Below are positions 24,850 through 39,300 of a stretch of DNA of 64,000 bases, piece by piece (positions within the stretch are counted from its first letter, which is position 1; each line of letters begins with the position of its first letter). The DNA lies in contig NC_090172.1 of the NCBI RefSeq assembly GCF_024679245.1, forward strand, positions 40,288,653 to 40,352,652, read 5' to 3'. The position numbers were made by a program, and so were the translations under genes. The DNA comes from Pseudorasbora parva (taxonomy: Eukaryota > Chordata > Actinopteri > Cypriniformes > Gobionidae). The notes under the pieces are model-generated. The model worked only from the letters and a program-made list of their open reading frames with translations, had not been told where the DNA came from and made no database searches.

Positions 24850-27800
24850 ACAGGTGGTAGCTCATTCTGAGGGGCATTTTGAGCCCCTCAGAATTTGCTG
24901 CCTTTCCATATGGACCGTTTTATCAAGCTACAAAATATCTGTTCTACTGTATGGTCCCATGGCCAAAGCCTAGCTTTCTACCAAACGATGTGGGTTCTAG
25001 CCAGGATGTAACTTGAATTTTTAACGTTTTTTTGAAACACTAAATTTTTATTAGAGGATGTTTTAGGTAGGCCAGGCTTAGTAGTTTACTCACAAGTATG
25101 TAGAGTTACATGAAAATGAGGCATTTTTGGAAAAAAATTGATTGCTATTGAAAGATTATTTATTGAGGCCAGTTGGGTGTTTTCAAACTAGCAGAATATA
25201 TGGAAGAGAGTTGCTAAAGTTTAAATACTCTGTAATGCAATACAGGTGGTAGCTCATTCTGAGGGGCATTTTGAGCCCCTCAGAATTTGCTGCCTTTCCA
25301 TATGGACCGTTTTATCAAGCAAGAAAACATATGTTCTACTGTAGGGTCCCATGGCCAATGCCTAGCTTCCTACCAAAACTCTGTGGGTTCTAGCCAGGAT
25401 ATCACGTGAATTGTAGTCTGTTTTTTGAAACCCTCGAATGTTATTAGAGGATGCTGTACGCCAGACTTATTTGTTTACTCACAGGTCTGTATTGCAGTTA
25501 CATGAAAGTGAGACCTTTTTGAAAAAAATTGATTGTTATTGAAAGATTATTTAGTGAGGCCAGTAGGGTGTTTTCAAACAAGCAGAATATGTGGGAGAGA
25601 TTTGCTATAGTTTGAATACACTGTAATGCAATACAGGTGGTAGCTCATTCTGAGGGGCATTTTGAGCCCCTCAGAATTTGCTGCCTTTCCATATGGACCG
25701 TTTTATCAAGAAACAAAACATCTGTTCTACTGTAGGGTCCCATGGCCAATGCCTAGCTTCCTACCAAAACTCTGTGGGTTCTAGTCAGGATGTCACGTGG
25801 ATTGGAGTCTGTTTTTTGAAACCCTCGATTGTTATTAGAGGATGCTGTAGGTACGCCAGACTTATTTGTTTACTCACAGGTCTGTTTTGCAGTTGCATGA
25901 AAGTGAGACCTTTTTGGAAAAAAATTGATTGTTATTGAAAGATTATTTAGTGAGGCCAGTAGAGTGTTTTCAAACTAGCAGAATATGTGGGAGAGATGTG
26001 CTATAGTTTGAATACACTGTAATGCAATACAGTGGGTAGCTCATTCTGAGGGGCATTTTGAGCCCCTCAGAATTTGCTGCCTTTCCATATGGACCGTTTT
26101 ATCAAGCTACAAAACTTCTCTTCTACTGTATGGTCCCATGGCCAAAGCCTAGCTTCCTACCAAAACGATGTGGGTTCTAGCCAGGATGTAACTTGAATTT
26201 TTAACGTTTTTTTGAAACACTAAATTTTTATTAGATGATGTTTTAGGTAGGCCAGGCTTAGTAGTTTACTCACAAGTATGTAGAGTTACATGAAAATGAG
26301 GCATTTTTGGAAAAAAATTGATTGCTATTGAAAGATTATTTATTGAGGCCAGTTGGGTGTTTTCAAACTAGCAGAATATATGGAAGAGAGTTGCTATAGT
26401 TTGAATACGCTGTAATGCAATACAGGTGGTAGCTCATTCTGAGGGGCATTTTGAGCCCCTCAGAATTTGCTGCCTTTCCATATGGACCGTTTTATCAAGC
26501 AACAAAACATCTCTTCTACTGTAGGGTCCCATGGCCAATGCCTAGCTTCCTACCAAAACTCTGTGGGTTCTAGCCAGGATATCACGTGGATTGTAGTCTG
26601 TTTTTTGAAACCCTAGATTGTTATTAGAGGATGCTGTAGGTACGCCAGACTTATTTGTTTACTCACAGGTCTGTTTTGCAGTTGCATGAAAGTGAGACCT
26701 TTTTGGAAAAAAATTGATTGTTATTGAAAGATTATTTAGTGAGGCCAGTAGAGTGTTTTCAAACTAGCGGAATATGTGGGAGAGATTTGCTATAGTTTGA
26801 ATACACTGTAATGCAATACAGGTGGTAGCTCATTCTGAGGGGCATTTTGAGCCCCTCAGAATTTGCTGCCTTTCCATATGGACCGTTTTATCAAGCTACA
26901 AAATATCTGTTCTACTGTATGGTCCCATGGCCAAAGCCTAGCTTTCTACCAAACGATGTGGGTTCTAGCCAGGATGTAACTTGAATTTTTAACGTTTTTT
27001 TGAAACACTAAATTTTTATTAGAGGATGTTTTAGGTAGGCCAGGCTTAGTAGTTTACTCACAAGTATGTAGAGTTACATGAAAATGAGGCATTTTTGGAA
27101 AAAAATTGATTGCTATTGAAAGATTATTTATTGAGGCCAGTTGGGTGTTTTCAAACTAGCAGAATATATGGAAGAGAGTTGCTAAAGTTTAAATACTCTG
27201 TAATGCAATACAGGTGGTAGCTCATTCTGAGGGGCATTTTGAGCCCCTCAGAATTTGCTGCCTTTCCATATGGACCGTTTTATCAAGCAAGAAAACATAT
27301 GTTCTACTGTAGGGTCCCATGGCCAATGCCTAGCTTCCTACCAAAACTCTGTGGGTTCTAGCCAGGATATCACGTGAATTGTAGTCTGTTTTTTGAAACC
27401 CTCGAATGTTATTAGAGGATGCTGTACGCCAGACTTATTTGTTTACTCACAGGTCTGTATTGCAGTTACATGAAAGTGAGACCTTTTTGAAAAAAATTGA
27501 TTGTTATTGAAAGATTATTTAGTGAGGCCAGTAGGGTGTTTTCAAACAAGCAGAATATGTGGGAGAGATTTGCTATAGTTTGAATACACTGTAATGCAAT
27601 ACAGGTGGTAGCTCATTCTGAGGGGCATTTTGAGCCCCTCAGAATTTGCTGCCTTTCCATATGGACCGTTTTATCAAGTCACAAAACATCTGTTCTACTG
27701 TAGGGTCCCATGGCCAATGCCTAGCTTCCTACCAAAACTCTGTGGGTTCTAGTCAGGATGTCACGTGGATTGGAGTCTGTTTTTTGAAACCCTCGATTGT

Positions 27801-28790
27801 TATTAGAGGATGCTGTAGGTACGCCAGACTTATTTGTTTACTCACAGGTCTGTTTTGCAGTTGCATGAAAGTGAGACCTTTTTGGAAAAAAATTGATTGT
27901 TATTGAAAGATTATTTAGTGAGGCCAGTAGAGTGTTTTCAAACTAGCAGAATATGTGGGAGAGATGTGCTATAGTTTGAATACACTGTAATGCAATACAG
28001 TGGGTAGCTCATTCTGAGGGGCATTTTGAGCCCCTCAGAATTTGCTGCCTTTCCATATGGACCGTTTTATCAAGCTACAAAACTTCTCTTCTACTGTATG
28101 GTCCCATGGCCAAAGCCTAGCTTCCTACCAAAACGATGTGGGTTCTAGCCAGGATGTAACTTGAATTTTTAACGTTTTTTTGAAACACTAAATTTTTATT
28201 AGATGATGTTTTAGGTAGGCCAGGCTTAGTAGTTTACTCACAAGTATGTAGAGTTACATGAAAATGAGGCATTTTTGGAAAAAAATTGATTGCTATTGAA
28301 AGATTATTTATTGAGGCCAGTTGGGTGTTTTCAAACTAGCAGAATATATGGAAGAGAGTTGCTATAGTTTGAATACGCTGTAATGCAATACAGGTGGTAG
28401 CTCATTCTGAGGGGCATTTTGAGCCCCTCAGAATTTGCTGCCTTTCCATATGGACCGTTTTATCAAGCAACAAAACATCTCTTCTACTGTAGGGTCCCAT
28501 GGCCAATGCCTAGCTTCCTACCAAAACTCTGTGGGTTCTAGCCAGGATATCACGTGGATTGTAGTCTGTTTTTTGAAACCCTAGATTGTTATTAGAGGAT
28601 GCTGTAGGTACGCCAGACTTATTTGTTTACTCACAGGTCTGTTTTGCAGTTGCATGAAAGTGAGACCTTTTTGGAAAAAAATTGATTGTTATTGAAAGAT
28701 TATTTAGTGAGGCCAGTAGAGTGTTTTCAAACTAGCGGAATATGTGGGAGAGATTTGCTATAGTTTGAATACACTGTAATGCAATACAGT
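24850..28790. repeat. Tandem five-unit higher-order repeat, two copies
   Basis: Two successive blocks of 1,968 bp (five monomers) are nearly identical. Private variants recur at exactly that offset: CTACAAAATATCTGTTC with the one-base deletion in CTACCAAACGATG (from 24921 and 26889), the ORF landmark at 25678 and 27646, AAAACTTCTCTTC (about 26112 and 28080), and the GGATTGTAGTCTG form (about 26587 and 28555). This indicates a recent unequal exchange involving five units. A few private differences exist, for example AAGAAACAAAAC near 25708 against AAGTCACAAAAC near 27676. Confidence 0.88.
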
Positions 28791-30774
28791 GGGTAGCCCA
28801 TTCTGAGGGGCATTTTGAGCCCCTCAGAATTTGCTGCCTTTCCATATGGACCGTTTTATCAAGTCACAAAACATCTCTTCTACTGTAGGGTCCCATGGCC
28901 AATGCCTAGCTTCCTACCAAAACTCTGTGGGTTCTAGTCAGGATGTCACGTGAATTTGGAGTCTGTTTTTTGAAACCCTCGATTGTTATTAGAGGATGCT
29001 GTAGGTACGCCAGACTTATTTGTTTACTCACAGGTCTGTTTTGCAGTTGCATGAAAGTGAGACCTTTTTGGAAAAAAATTGATTGTTATTAAAAGATTAT
29101 TTAGTGAGGCCAGTAGAGTGTTTTCAAACTAGCAGAATATGTGGGAGAGATTTGCTATAGTTTGAATACACTGTAATGCAATACAGATGGTAGCTCATTC
29201 TGTTGGGCATTTTGAGCCCCTCAGAATTTGCTGCCTTTCCATATGGACCGTTTTATCAAGCTACAAAACATCTGTTCTACTGTAGGGTCCCATGGCCAAA
29301 GCCTAGCTTCCTACCAAAACGATGTGGGTTCTAGCCAGGATGTAACTTGAATTTTTAACGTTTTTTTGAAACACTAAATTTTTATTAGAGGATGTTTTAG
29401 GTAGGCCAGGCTTAGTAGTTTACTCACAAGTATGTAGAGTTACATGAAAATGAGGCATTTTTGGAAAAAAATTGATTGCTATTGAAATATTATTTATTGA
29501 GGCCAGTTGGGTGTTTTCAAACTAGCAGAATATATGGAAGAGAGTTGCTATAGTTTAAATACGCTGTAATGCAATACAGGTGGTAGCTCATTCTGAGTGG
29601 CATTTTGAGCCCCTCAGAATTTGCTGCCTTTCCATATGGACCGTTTTATCAAGCAACAAAACATCTCTTCTACTGTAGGGTCCCATGGCCAATGCCTAGC
29701 TTCCTACCAAAACTCTGTGGGTTCTAGCCAGGATATCACGTGGATTGTAGTCTGTTTTTTGAAACCCTAGATTGTTATTAGAGGATGCTGTAGGTACGCC
29801 AGACTTATTTGTTTACTCAGAGGTCTGTTTTGCAGTTGCATGAAAGTGAGACCTTTTTGGAAAAAAATTAAATGTTATTGAAAGATTATTTAGTGAGGCC
29901 AGTAGAGTGTTTTCAAACTAGCAGAATATGTGGGAGAGATTTGCTATAGTTTGAATACACTGTAATGCAATACAATGGGTAGCTCATTCTGAGGCGCATT
30001 TTTAGCCCCTCAGAATTTGCTGCCTTTCCATATGGACCGTTTTATCAAGCTACAAAACATCTGTTCTACTGTAGGGTCCCATGGCCAATGCCTAGCTTCC
30101 TACCAAAACTCTGTGGGTTCTAGTCAGGATGTCACGTGGATTGGAGTCTGTTTTTTGAAACCCTCGAATGTTATTAGAGGATGCTGTAGGTACGCCAGAC
30201 TTATTTGTTTACTCACAGGTCTGTTTTGCAGTTGCATGAAAGTGAGACCTTTTTGGAAAAAAATTAAATGTTATTGAAAGATTATTTAGTGAGGCCAGTA
30301 GAGTGTTTTCAAACTAGCAGAATATGTGGGAGAGATTTGCTATAGTTTGAATACACTGTAATGCAATACAGTGGGTAGCTCATTCTGAGGGGCATTCTGA
30401 GCCCCTCAGAACTCGCTGCCCTTCCATATGGACCGTTTTATCAAGCAACAAAACATATCTTCTACTGTAGGGTCCCATGGCCAATTCCTAGCTTCCTACC
30501 AAAACTCTGTGGGTTTTAGCCAGGATATCATGTGGATTGGAGTCTGTTTTTTGAAACCCTCGATTGTTATTAGAGGATGCTGTACGCCAGGCTTATTTGT
30601 TTACTCACAGGTCTGTATTGCAGTTGCATGAAAGTGAGACCTTTTTGGAAAAAAATTGATTGTTATTGAAAGATTATTTAGTGAGGCCAGTAGAGTGTTT
30701 TCAAACTAGCGGAATATGTGGGAGAGATTTGCTATAGTTTGAATACACTGTAATGCAATACAATGGGTAGCTCA

Positions 30775-30800
30775 TTCTGAGGGGCATTTTTATCAAGTCA
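30775..30800. repeat. Internally deleted monomer
   Basis: The unit passes directly from GAGGGGCATTTT to TATCAAGTCACAAAAC, losing about 45 bp that normally hold the right dyad arm and the TTTGCTGCCTTTCCATATGG landmark. It is one of very few units without a dyad. Confidence 0.85.
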
Positions 30801-33419
30801 CAAAACATCTGTTCTACTGTAGGGTCCCATGGACAATGCCTAGCTTCCTACCAAAACTCTGTGGGTTCTAGTCAGGATGTCACGTTGATTGGAGTCTGTT
30901 TTTTGAAACCCTCAATTGTTATTAGAGGATGCTGTAGGTACGCCAGACTTATTTGTTTACTCACAGGTCTGTATTGCAGTTGCATGAAAGTGAGACCTTT
31001 TTGGAAAAAAATTGATTGTTATTGAAAGATTATTTAGTGAGGCCAGTAGGGTGTTTTCAAACAAGCAAAATATGTGGGAGAGATTTGCTATAGTTTGAAT
31101 ACACTGTAATGCAATACAGATGGTAGCTCATTCTGAGGGGCATTTTGAGCCCCTCAGAATTTGCTGCCTTTCCATATGGACCGTTTTATCAAGCTACAAA
31201 ACATCTGTTCTACTGTAGGGTCCCATGGCCAAAGCCTAGCTTCCTACCAAAACTCTGTGGGTTCTAGCCAGGATATCACGTGGATTGGAGTCTGTTTTTT
31301 GAAACCCTAGATTGTTATTAGAGGATGCTGTAGGTTAGCCAGACTTATTTGTTTACTCACAGGTCTGTTTTGCAGTTGCATGACAGTGAGACCTTTTTGG
31401 AAAAAAATTGATTGTTATTGAAAGATTATTTAGTGAGGCCAGTAGAGTGTTTTCAAACTAGCGGAATATGTGGGAGAGATTTGCTATAGTTTGAATACAC
31501 TGTAATGCAATACAGTGGGTAGCTCATTCTGAGGGGCATTTTGAGCCCCTCAGAATTTGCTGCCTTTCCATATGGACTGTTTTATCAAGTCACAAAACAT
31601 CTGTTCTACTGTAGGGTCCCATGGCCAAAGCCTAGTTTCCTGCCAAAACGATGTGGGTTCTAGCCAGGATGTAACTTGAATTTTTAACGTTTTTTTGAAA
31701 CACTAAATTTTTATTAGAGGATGTTTTAGGTAGGCCAGGCTTAGTAGTTTACTCACAAGTATGTAGAGTTACATGAAATTGAGGCAATTTTGGAAAAAAA
31801 TTGATTGCTATTGAAAGATTATTTATTGAGGCCAGTTGGGTGTTTTCAAACTAGCAGAATATATGGAAGAGAGTTGCTATAGTTTGAATACGCTGTAATG
31901 CAATACAGGTGGTAGCTCATTCTGAGGGGCATTTTGAGCCCCTCAGAATTTGCTGCCTTTCCATATGGACCGTTTTATCAAGCAACAAAACATCTCTTCT
32001 ACTGTAAGGTCCCATGGCCAATGCCTAGCTTCCTACCAAAACTCTGTGGGTTCTAGTCAGGATGTCACGTGGATTGGAGTCTGTTTTTTGAAACCCTCGA
32101 TTGTTATTAGAGGATGCTGTAGGTACGCCAGACTTATTTGTTTACTCACAGGTCTGTTTTGCAGTTGCATGAAAGTGAGACCTTTTTGGAAAAAAATTGA
32201 TTGTTATTAAAAGATTATTTAGTGAGGCCAGTAGAGTGTTTTCAAACTAGCAGAATATGTGGGAGAGATGTGCTATAGTTTGAATACACTGTAATGCAAT
32301 ACAGTGGGTAGCTCATTCTGAGGGGCATTTTGAGCCCCTCAGAATTTGCTGCCTTTCCATATGGACCGTTTTATCAAGCTACAAAACATCTCTTCTACTG
32401 TATGGTCCCATGGCCAAAGCCTAGCTTCCTACCAAAACGATGTGGGTTCTAGCCAGGATGTAACTTGAATTTTTAACGTTTTTTTGAAACACTAAATTTT
32501 TATTAGAGGATGTTTTAGGTAGGCCAGGCTTAGTAGTTTACTCACAAGTATGTAGAGTTACATGAAAATGAGGCATTTTTGGAAAAAAAATGATTGCTAT
32601 TGAAAGATTATTTATTGAGGCCAGTTGGGTGTTTTCAAACTAGCAGAATATATGGAAGAGAGTTGCTATAGTTTGAATACGCTGTAATGCAATACAGGTG
32701 GTAGCTCATTCTGAGGGGCATTTTGAGCCCCTCAGAATTTGCTGCCTTTCCATATGGACCGTTTTATCAAGCAACAAAACATCTCTTCTACTGTAGGGTC
32801 CCATGGCCAATGCCTAGCTTCCTACCAAAACTCTGTGGGTTCTAGCCAGGATATCACGTGGATTGTAGTCTGTTTTTTGAAACCCTAGATTGTTATTAGA
32901 GGATGCTGTAGGTACGCCAGACTTATTTGTTTACTCACAGGTCTGTTTTGCAGTTGCATGAAAGTGAGACCTTTTTGGAAAAAATTGATTGTTATTGAAA
33001 GATTATTTAGTGAGGCCAGTAGAGTGTTTTCAAACTAGCGGAATATGTGGGAGAGATTTGCTATAGTTTGAATACACTGTAATGCAATACAGTGGGTAGC
33101 TCATTCTGAGGGGCATTTTGAGCCCCTCAGAATTTGCTGCCTTTCCATATGGACTGTTTTATCAAGTCACAAAACATCTGTTCTACTGTAGGGTCCCATG
33201 GCCAAAGCCTAGCTTCCTGCCAAAACGATGTGGGTTCTAGCCAGGATGTAACTTGAATTTTTAACGTTTTTTTGAAACACTAAATTTTTATTAGAGGATG
33301 TTTTAGGTAGGCCAGGCTTAGTAGTTTACTCACAAGTATGTAGAGTTACATGAAATTGAGGCAATTTTGGAAAAAAATTGATTGCTATTGAAAGATTATT
33401 TATTGAGGCCAGTTGGGTG

Positions 33420-36380
33420 TTTTCAAACTAGCAGAATATATGGAAGAGAGTTGCTATAGTTTGAATACGCTGTAATGCAATACAGGTGGTAGCTCATTCT
33501 GAGGGGCATTTTGAGCCCCTCAGAATTTGCTGCCTTTCCATATGGACCGTTTTATCAAGCAACAAAACATCTCTTCTACTGTAAGGTCCCATGGCCAATG
33601 CCTAGCTTCCTACCAAAACTCTGTGGGTTCTAGCCAGGATATCACGTGGATTGGAGTCTGTTTTTTGAAACCCTAGATTGTTATTAGAGGATGCTGTAGG
33701 TTAGCCAGACTTATTTGTTTACTCACAGGTCTGTTTTGCAGTTGCATGAAAGTGAGACCTTTTTGGAAAAAAATTAAATGTTATTGAAAGATTATTTAGT
33801 AAGGCCAGTAGAGTGTTTTCAAACTAGCAGAATGTGTAGGAGAGATGTGCTATAGTTTGAATACACTGTAATGCAATACAATGGGTAGCTCATTCTGAGG
33901 GGCATTCTGAGCCCCTCAGAATTTGCTGCCTTTCCATAGGGACCGTTTTATCAAGCAACAAAACATCTCTTCTACTGTAGGGTCCCATGGCCAATTCCTA
34001 GCTTCCTACCAAAACTGTGTGGGTTCTAGCCAGGATGTCACGTGGATTGGAGTCTGTTTTTTGAAACCCTCGATTGTTATTAGTGGATGCTGTAAGCCAG
34101 ACTTATTTGTTTACTCAAAGGTCTGTATTGCAGTTGCATGAAAGTGAGACCTTTTTGGAAAAAAATTGATTGTTATTGAAAGATTATTTAGTGAGGCCAG
34201 TAGGGTGTTTTTAAACTAGCAGAATATGTGGGAGGGAGTTGCTATAGTTTGAATACACTGTATTGCAATATAGGTGGTAGCTCATTCTGAGGGGCATTTT
34301 GAGCCCCTCAGAATTTGCTGCCTTTCCATATGGACCGTTTTATCAAGCTACAAAACATCTGTTCTACTGTAGGGTCCCATGGCCAAAGCCTAGCTTCCTA
34401 CCAAAACGATGTGGGTTCTAGCCAGGATGTAACTTGAATTTTTAACGTTTTTTTGAAACACTAATTTTTTATTAGAGGATGTTTTAGGTAGGCCAGGCTT
34501 AGTAGTTTACTCACAAGTATGTAGAGTTACATGAAAATGAGGCATTTTTGGAAAAAAATTGATTGCTATTGAAAGATTATTTATTGAGGCCAGTTGGGTG
34601 TTTTTAAACAAGCAGAATATATGGAAGAGAGTTGCTATAGTTTGAATACGCTGTAATGCAATACAGGTGGTAGCTCATTCTGAGGGGAATTTTGAGCCCC
34701 TCAGAATTTGCTGCCTTTCCATATGGACCGTTTTATCAAGCAACAAAACATCTCTTCTACTGTAGGGTCCCATGGCCAATGCCTAGCTTCCTACCAAAAC
34801 TCTGTGGGTTCTAGTCAGGATGTCACGTGGATTGGAGTCTGTTTTTTGAAACCCTCGATTGTTATTAGAGGATGCTGTAGGTACGCCAGACTTATTTGTT
34901 TACTCACAGGTCTGTTTTGCAGTTGCATGAAAGTGAGACCTTTTTGGAAAAAATTTATTGTTATTAAAAGATTATTTATTGAGGCCAGTTGGGTGTTTTC
35001 AAACTAGCAGAATATATGGAAGAGAGTTGCTATAGTTTGAATACGCTGTAATGCAATACAGGTGGTAGCTCATTCTGAGGGGCATTTTGAGCCCCTCAGA
35101 ATTTGCTGCCTTTCCATATGGACCGTTTTATCAAGCAACAAAACATCTCTTCTACTGAAAGGTCCCATGGCCAATGCCTAGCTTCCTACCAAAACTCTGT
35201 GGGTTCTAGCCAGGATATCACGTGGATTGGAGTCTGTTTTTTGAAACCCTAGATTGTTATTAGAGGATGCTGTAGGTTAGCCAGACTTATTTGTTTACTC
35301 ACAGGTCTGTTTTGCAGTTGCATGAAAGTGAGACCTTTTTGGAAAAAAATTAAATGTTATTGAAAGATTATTTAGTAAGGCCAGTAGAGTGTTTTCAAAC
35401 TAGCAGAATGTGTAGGAGAGATGTGCTATAGTTTGAATACACTGTAATGCAATACAATGGGTAGCTCATTCTGAGGGGCATTCTGAGCCCCTCAGAATTT
35501 GCTGCCTTTCCATAGGGACCGTTTTATCAAGCAACAAAACATCTCTTCTACTGTAGGGTCCCATGGCCAATTCCTAGCTTCCTACCAAAACTGTGTGGGT
35601 TCTAGCCAGGATGTCACGTGGATTGGAGTCTGTTTTTTGAAACCCTCGATTGTTATTAGTGGATGCTGTAAGCCAGACTTATTTGTTTACTCAAAGGTCT
35701 GTATTGCAGTTGCATGAAAGTGAGACCTTTTTGGAAAAAAATTGATTGTTATTGAAAGATTATTTAGTGAGGCCAGTAGGGTGTTTTTAAACTAGCAGAA
35801 TATGTGGGAGGGAGTTGCTATAGTTTGAATACACTGTATTGCAATATAGGTGGTAGCTCATTCTGAGGGGCATTTTGAGCCCCTCAGAATTTGCTGCCTT
35901 TCCATATGGACCGTTTTATCAAGCTACAAAACATCTGTTCTACTGTAGGGTCCCATGGCCAAAGCCTAGCTTCCTACCAAAACGATGTGGGTTCTAGCCA
36001 GGATGTAACTTGAATTTTTAACGTTTTTTTGAAACACTAATTTTTTATTAGAGGATGTTTTAGGTAGGCCAGGCTTAGTAGTTTACTCACAAGTATGTAG
36101 AGTTACATGAAAATGAGGCATTTTTGGAAAAAAATTGATTGCTATTGAAAGATTATTTATTGAGGCCAGTTGGGTGTTTTCAAACAAGCAGAATATATGG
36201 AAGAGAGTTGCTATAGTTTGAATACGCTGTAATGCAATACAGGTGGTAGCTCATTCTGAGGGGAATTTTGAGCCCCTCAGAATTTGCTGCCTTTCCATAT
36301 GGACCGTTTTATCAAGCAACAAAACATCTCTTCTACTGTAGGGTCCCATGGCCAATGCCTAGCTTCCTACCAAAACTCTG
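33420..36380. repeat. Four-unit offset duplication
   Basis: About 1.4 kb starting near 33420 reappears 1,576 bp (four units) to the right, starting near 34996. Shared rare variants include GATGCTGTAGGTTAGCC, AGTAAGGCCAGTAGAG, AATGTGTAGGAGAG, TCCATAGGGACCG (33935 and 35511) and TAGTGGATGCTGTAAGCC. One or two substitutions separate the copies, so the event is young. Just upstream of the second copy, at about 34945-35000, an A unit passes directly into B-type sequence, which looks like the exchange junction. Confidence 0.85.
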
Positions 36381-39300
36381 TGGGTTCTAGCCAGGATATC
36401 ACGTGGATTGGAGTCTGTTTTTTGAAACCCTAGATTGTTATTAAAAGGATGCTGTAGGTTAGCCAGACTTATTTGTTTACTCACAGGTCTGTTTTGCAGT
36501 TGCATGAAAGTGAGACCTTTTTGGAAAAAAATTAAATGTTATTGAAAGATTATTTAGTAAGGCCAGTAGAGTGTTTTCAAACTAGCAGAATATGTAGGAG
36601 AGATGTGCTATAGTTTGAATACACTGTAATGCAATACAATGGGTAGCTCATTCTGAGGGGCATTCTGAGCCCCTCAGAATTTGCTGCCTTTCCATATGGA
36701 CCGTTTTATCAAGTCACAAAACTTCTCTTCTACTGTAGGGTCCCATGGCCAATGCCTAGCTTCCTACCAAAACTCTGTGGGTTCTAGTCAGGATGTCACG
36801 TGGATTGGAGTCTGTTTTTTGAAACCCTCGATTGTTATTAGAGGATGCTGTAGGTACGCCAGACTTATTTGTTTACTCACAGGTCTGTTTTGCAGTTGCA
36901 TGAAAGTGAGACCTTTTTGGAAAAAAATTGATTGTTATTAAAAGATTATTTAGTGAGGCCAGTAGAGTGTTTTCAAACTAGCAGAATATGTGGGAGAGAT
37001 GTGCTATAGTTTGAATACGCTGTAATGCAATACAGGTGGTAGCTCATTCTGAGGGGCATTTTGAGCCCCTCAGAATTTGCTGCCTTTCCATATGGACCGT
37101 TTTATCAAGCAACAAAACATCTCTTCTACTGTAAGGTCCCATGGCCAATGCCTAGCTTCCTACCAAAACTCTGTGGGTTCTAGCCAGGATATCACGTGGA
37201 TTGGAGTCTGTTTTTTGAAACCCTCGATTGTTATTAGAGGATGCTGTATGCCAGACTTATTTGTTTACTCACAGGTCTGTATTGCAGTTGCATGAAAGTG
37301 AGACCTTTTAGGAAAAAAATTCATTGTTATTGAAAGATTATTTAGTGAGGCCAGTAGGGTGTTTTCAAACTAGCAGAATATGTGGGAGAGAGTTGCTATA
37401 GTTTGAATACACTGTATTGCAATATAGGTGTTAGCTCATTCTGAGGGGCATTTTGAGCCCCTCAGAATTTGCTGCCTTTCCATATGGACCGTTTTATCAA
37501 GCAACAAAACATCTCTTCTACTGTAGGGTCCCATGGCCAATGCCTAGCTTCCTACCAAAACTCTGTGGGTTCTAGTCAGGATGTCACGTGGATTAGAGTC
37601 TGTTTTTTGAAACCCTCGATTGTTGTTAGAGGATGCTGTAGGTACGCCAGACTTATTTGTTTACTCACAGGTCTGTTTTGCAGTTGCATGAAAGTGAGAC
37701 CTTTTTGGAAAAAAATTAAATGTTATTGAAAGATTATTTAGTGAGGCCAGTAGAGTGTTTTCAAACTAGCAGAATATGTGGGAGAGATTTTCTATAGTTT
37801 GAATACACTGTAATGCAATACAGTGGGTAGCTCATTCTGAGGGGCATTCTGAGCCCCTCAGAATTTGCTGCCCTTCCATATGGACCGTTTTATCAAGCAA
37901 CAAAACATCTCTTCTACTGTGGGGTCCCATGGCCAATTCCTAGCTTCCTACCAAAACTCTGTGGGTTTTAGCAAGGATATCATGTGGATTGGAGTCTGTT
38001 TTTTGAAACCCTCGATTGTTATTAGAGGATGCTGTATGCCAGACTTATTTGTTTACTCACAGGTCTGTATTGCAGTTGCATGAAAGTGAGACCTTTTTGG
38101 AAAAAAATTGATTGTTATTGAAAGATTATTTAGTGAGGCCAGTTGGGTGTTTTTAAACTAGCAGAATATGTGGGAGAGAGTTGCTATAGTTTGAATACAC
38201 TGTATTGCAATATAGGTGGTAGCTCATTCTGAGGGGCATTTTGAGCCCCTCAGAATTTGCTGCCTTTCCATATGGACCGTTTTATCAAGCAACAAAACAT
38301 CTCTTCTACTGTAGGGTCCCATGGCCAATGCCTAGCTCCCTACCAAAACTCTGTGGGTTCTAGTCAGGATGTCACGTGGATTGGGGTCTGTATTTTGAAA
38401 CCCTCGATTGTTATTAGAGGATGCTGTAGGTACGCCAGACTTATTTGTTTACTCACAGGTCTGTATTGCAGGTGCATGAAAGTGAGACCTTTTTGGAAAA
38501 AAATTGATTGTTATTGAAAGATTTTTTAGTGAGGCCAGTAGGGATTTTTCAAACTAGCAGAATATGCGGGAGACATTTGCTATAGTTTGAATACACTGTA
38601 ATGCAATACAGTGGGTAGCTCATTCTGAGGGGCATTCTGAGCCCCTCAGAATTTGCTGCCCTTCCATATGGACCGTTTTATCAAGCAACAAAACATCTCT
38701 TCTGCTGTAGGGTCCCATGGCCAATTCCTAGCTTCCTACCAAAACTCTGTGGGTTTTAGCCAGGATATCATGTGGATTGGAGTCTGTTTTTTGAAACCCT
38801 CGATTGTTATTAGAGGATGCTGTACGCCAGACTTATTTGTTTACTTACAGGTCTGTATTGCAGTTGCATGAAAGTGAGACCTTTTTGGAAAAAAAATTGA
38901 TTGTTATTGAAAGATTATTTAGTGAGGCCAGTAGGGTGTTTTTAAACTAGCAGAATATGTGGGAGAGATTTGCTATAGTTTGAATACACTGTAATGCAAT
39001 ACAGGTGGTAGCTCATTCTGAGGGGCATTTTGAGCCCCTCAGAATTTGCTGCCTTTCCATATAGACCGTTTTATCAAGCTACAAAACATCTGTTCTACTG
39101 TACGGTCCCATGGCCAAAGCCTAGCTTCCTACCAAAACGATGTGGGTTCTAGCCAGGATGTAACTTGAATTTTTAACATTTTTTTGAAACACTAAATTTT
39201 TATTAGAGGATGTTTTAGGTAGGCCAGGCTTAGTAGTTTACTCACAAGTATGTAGATTTACATGAAAATGAGGCATTTTTGGAAAAAAAATTATTGCTAT

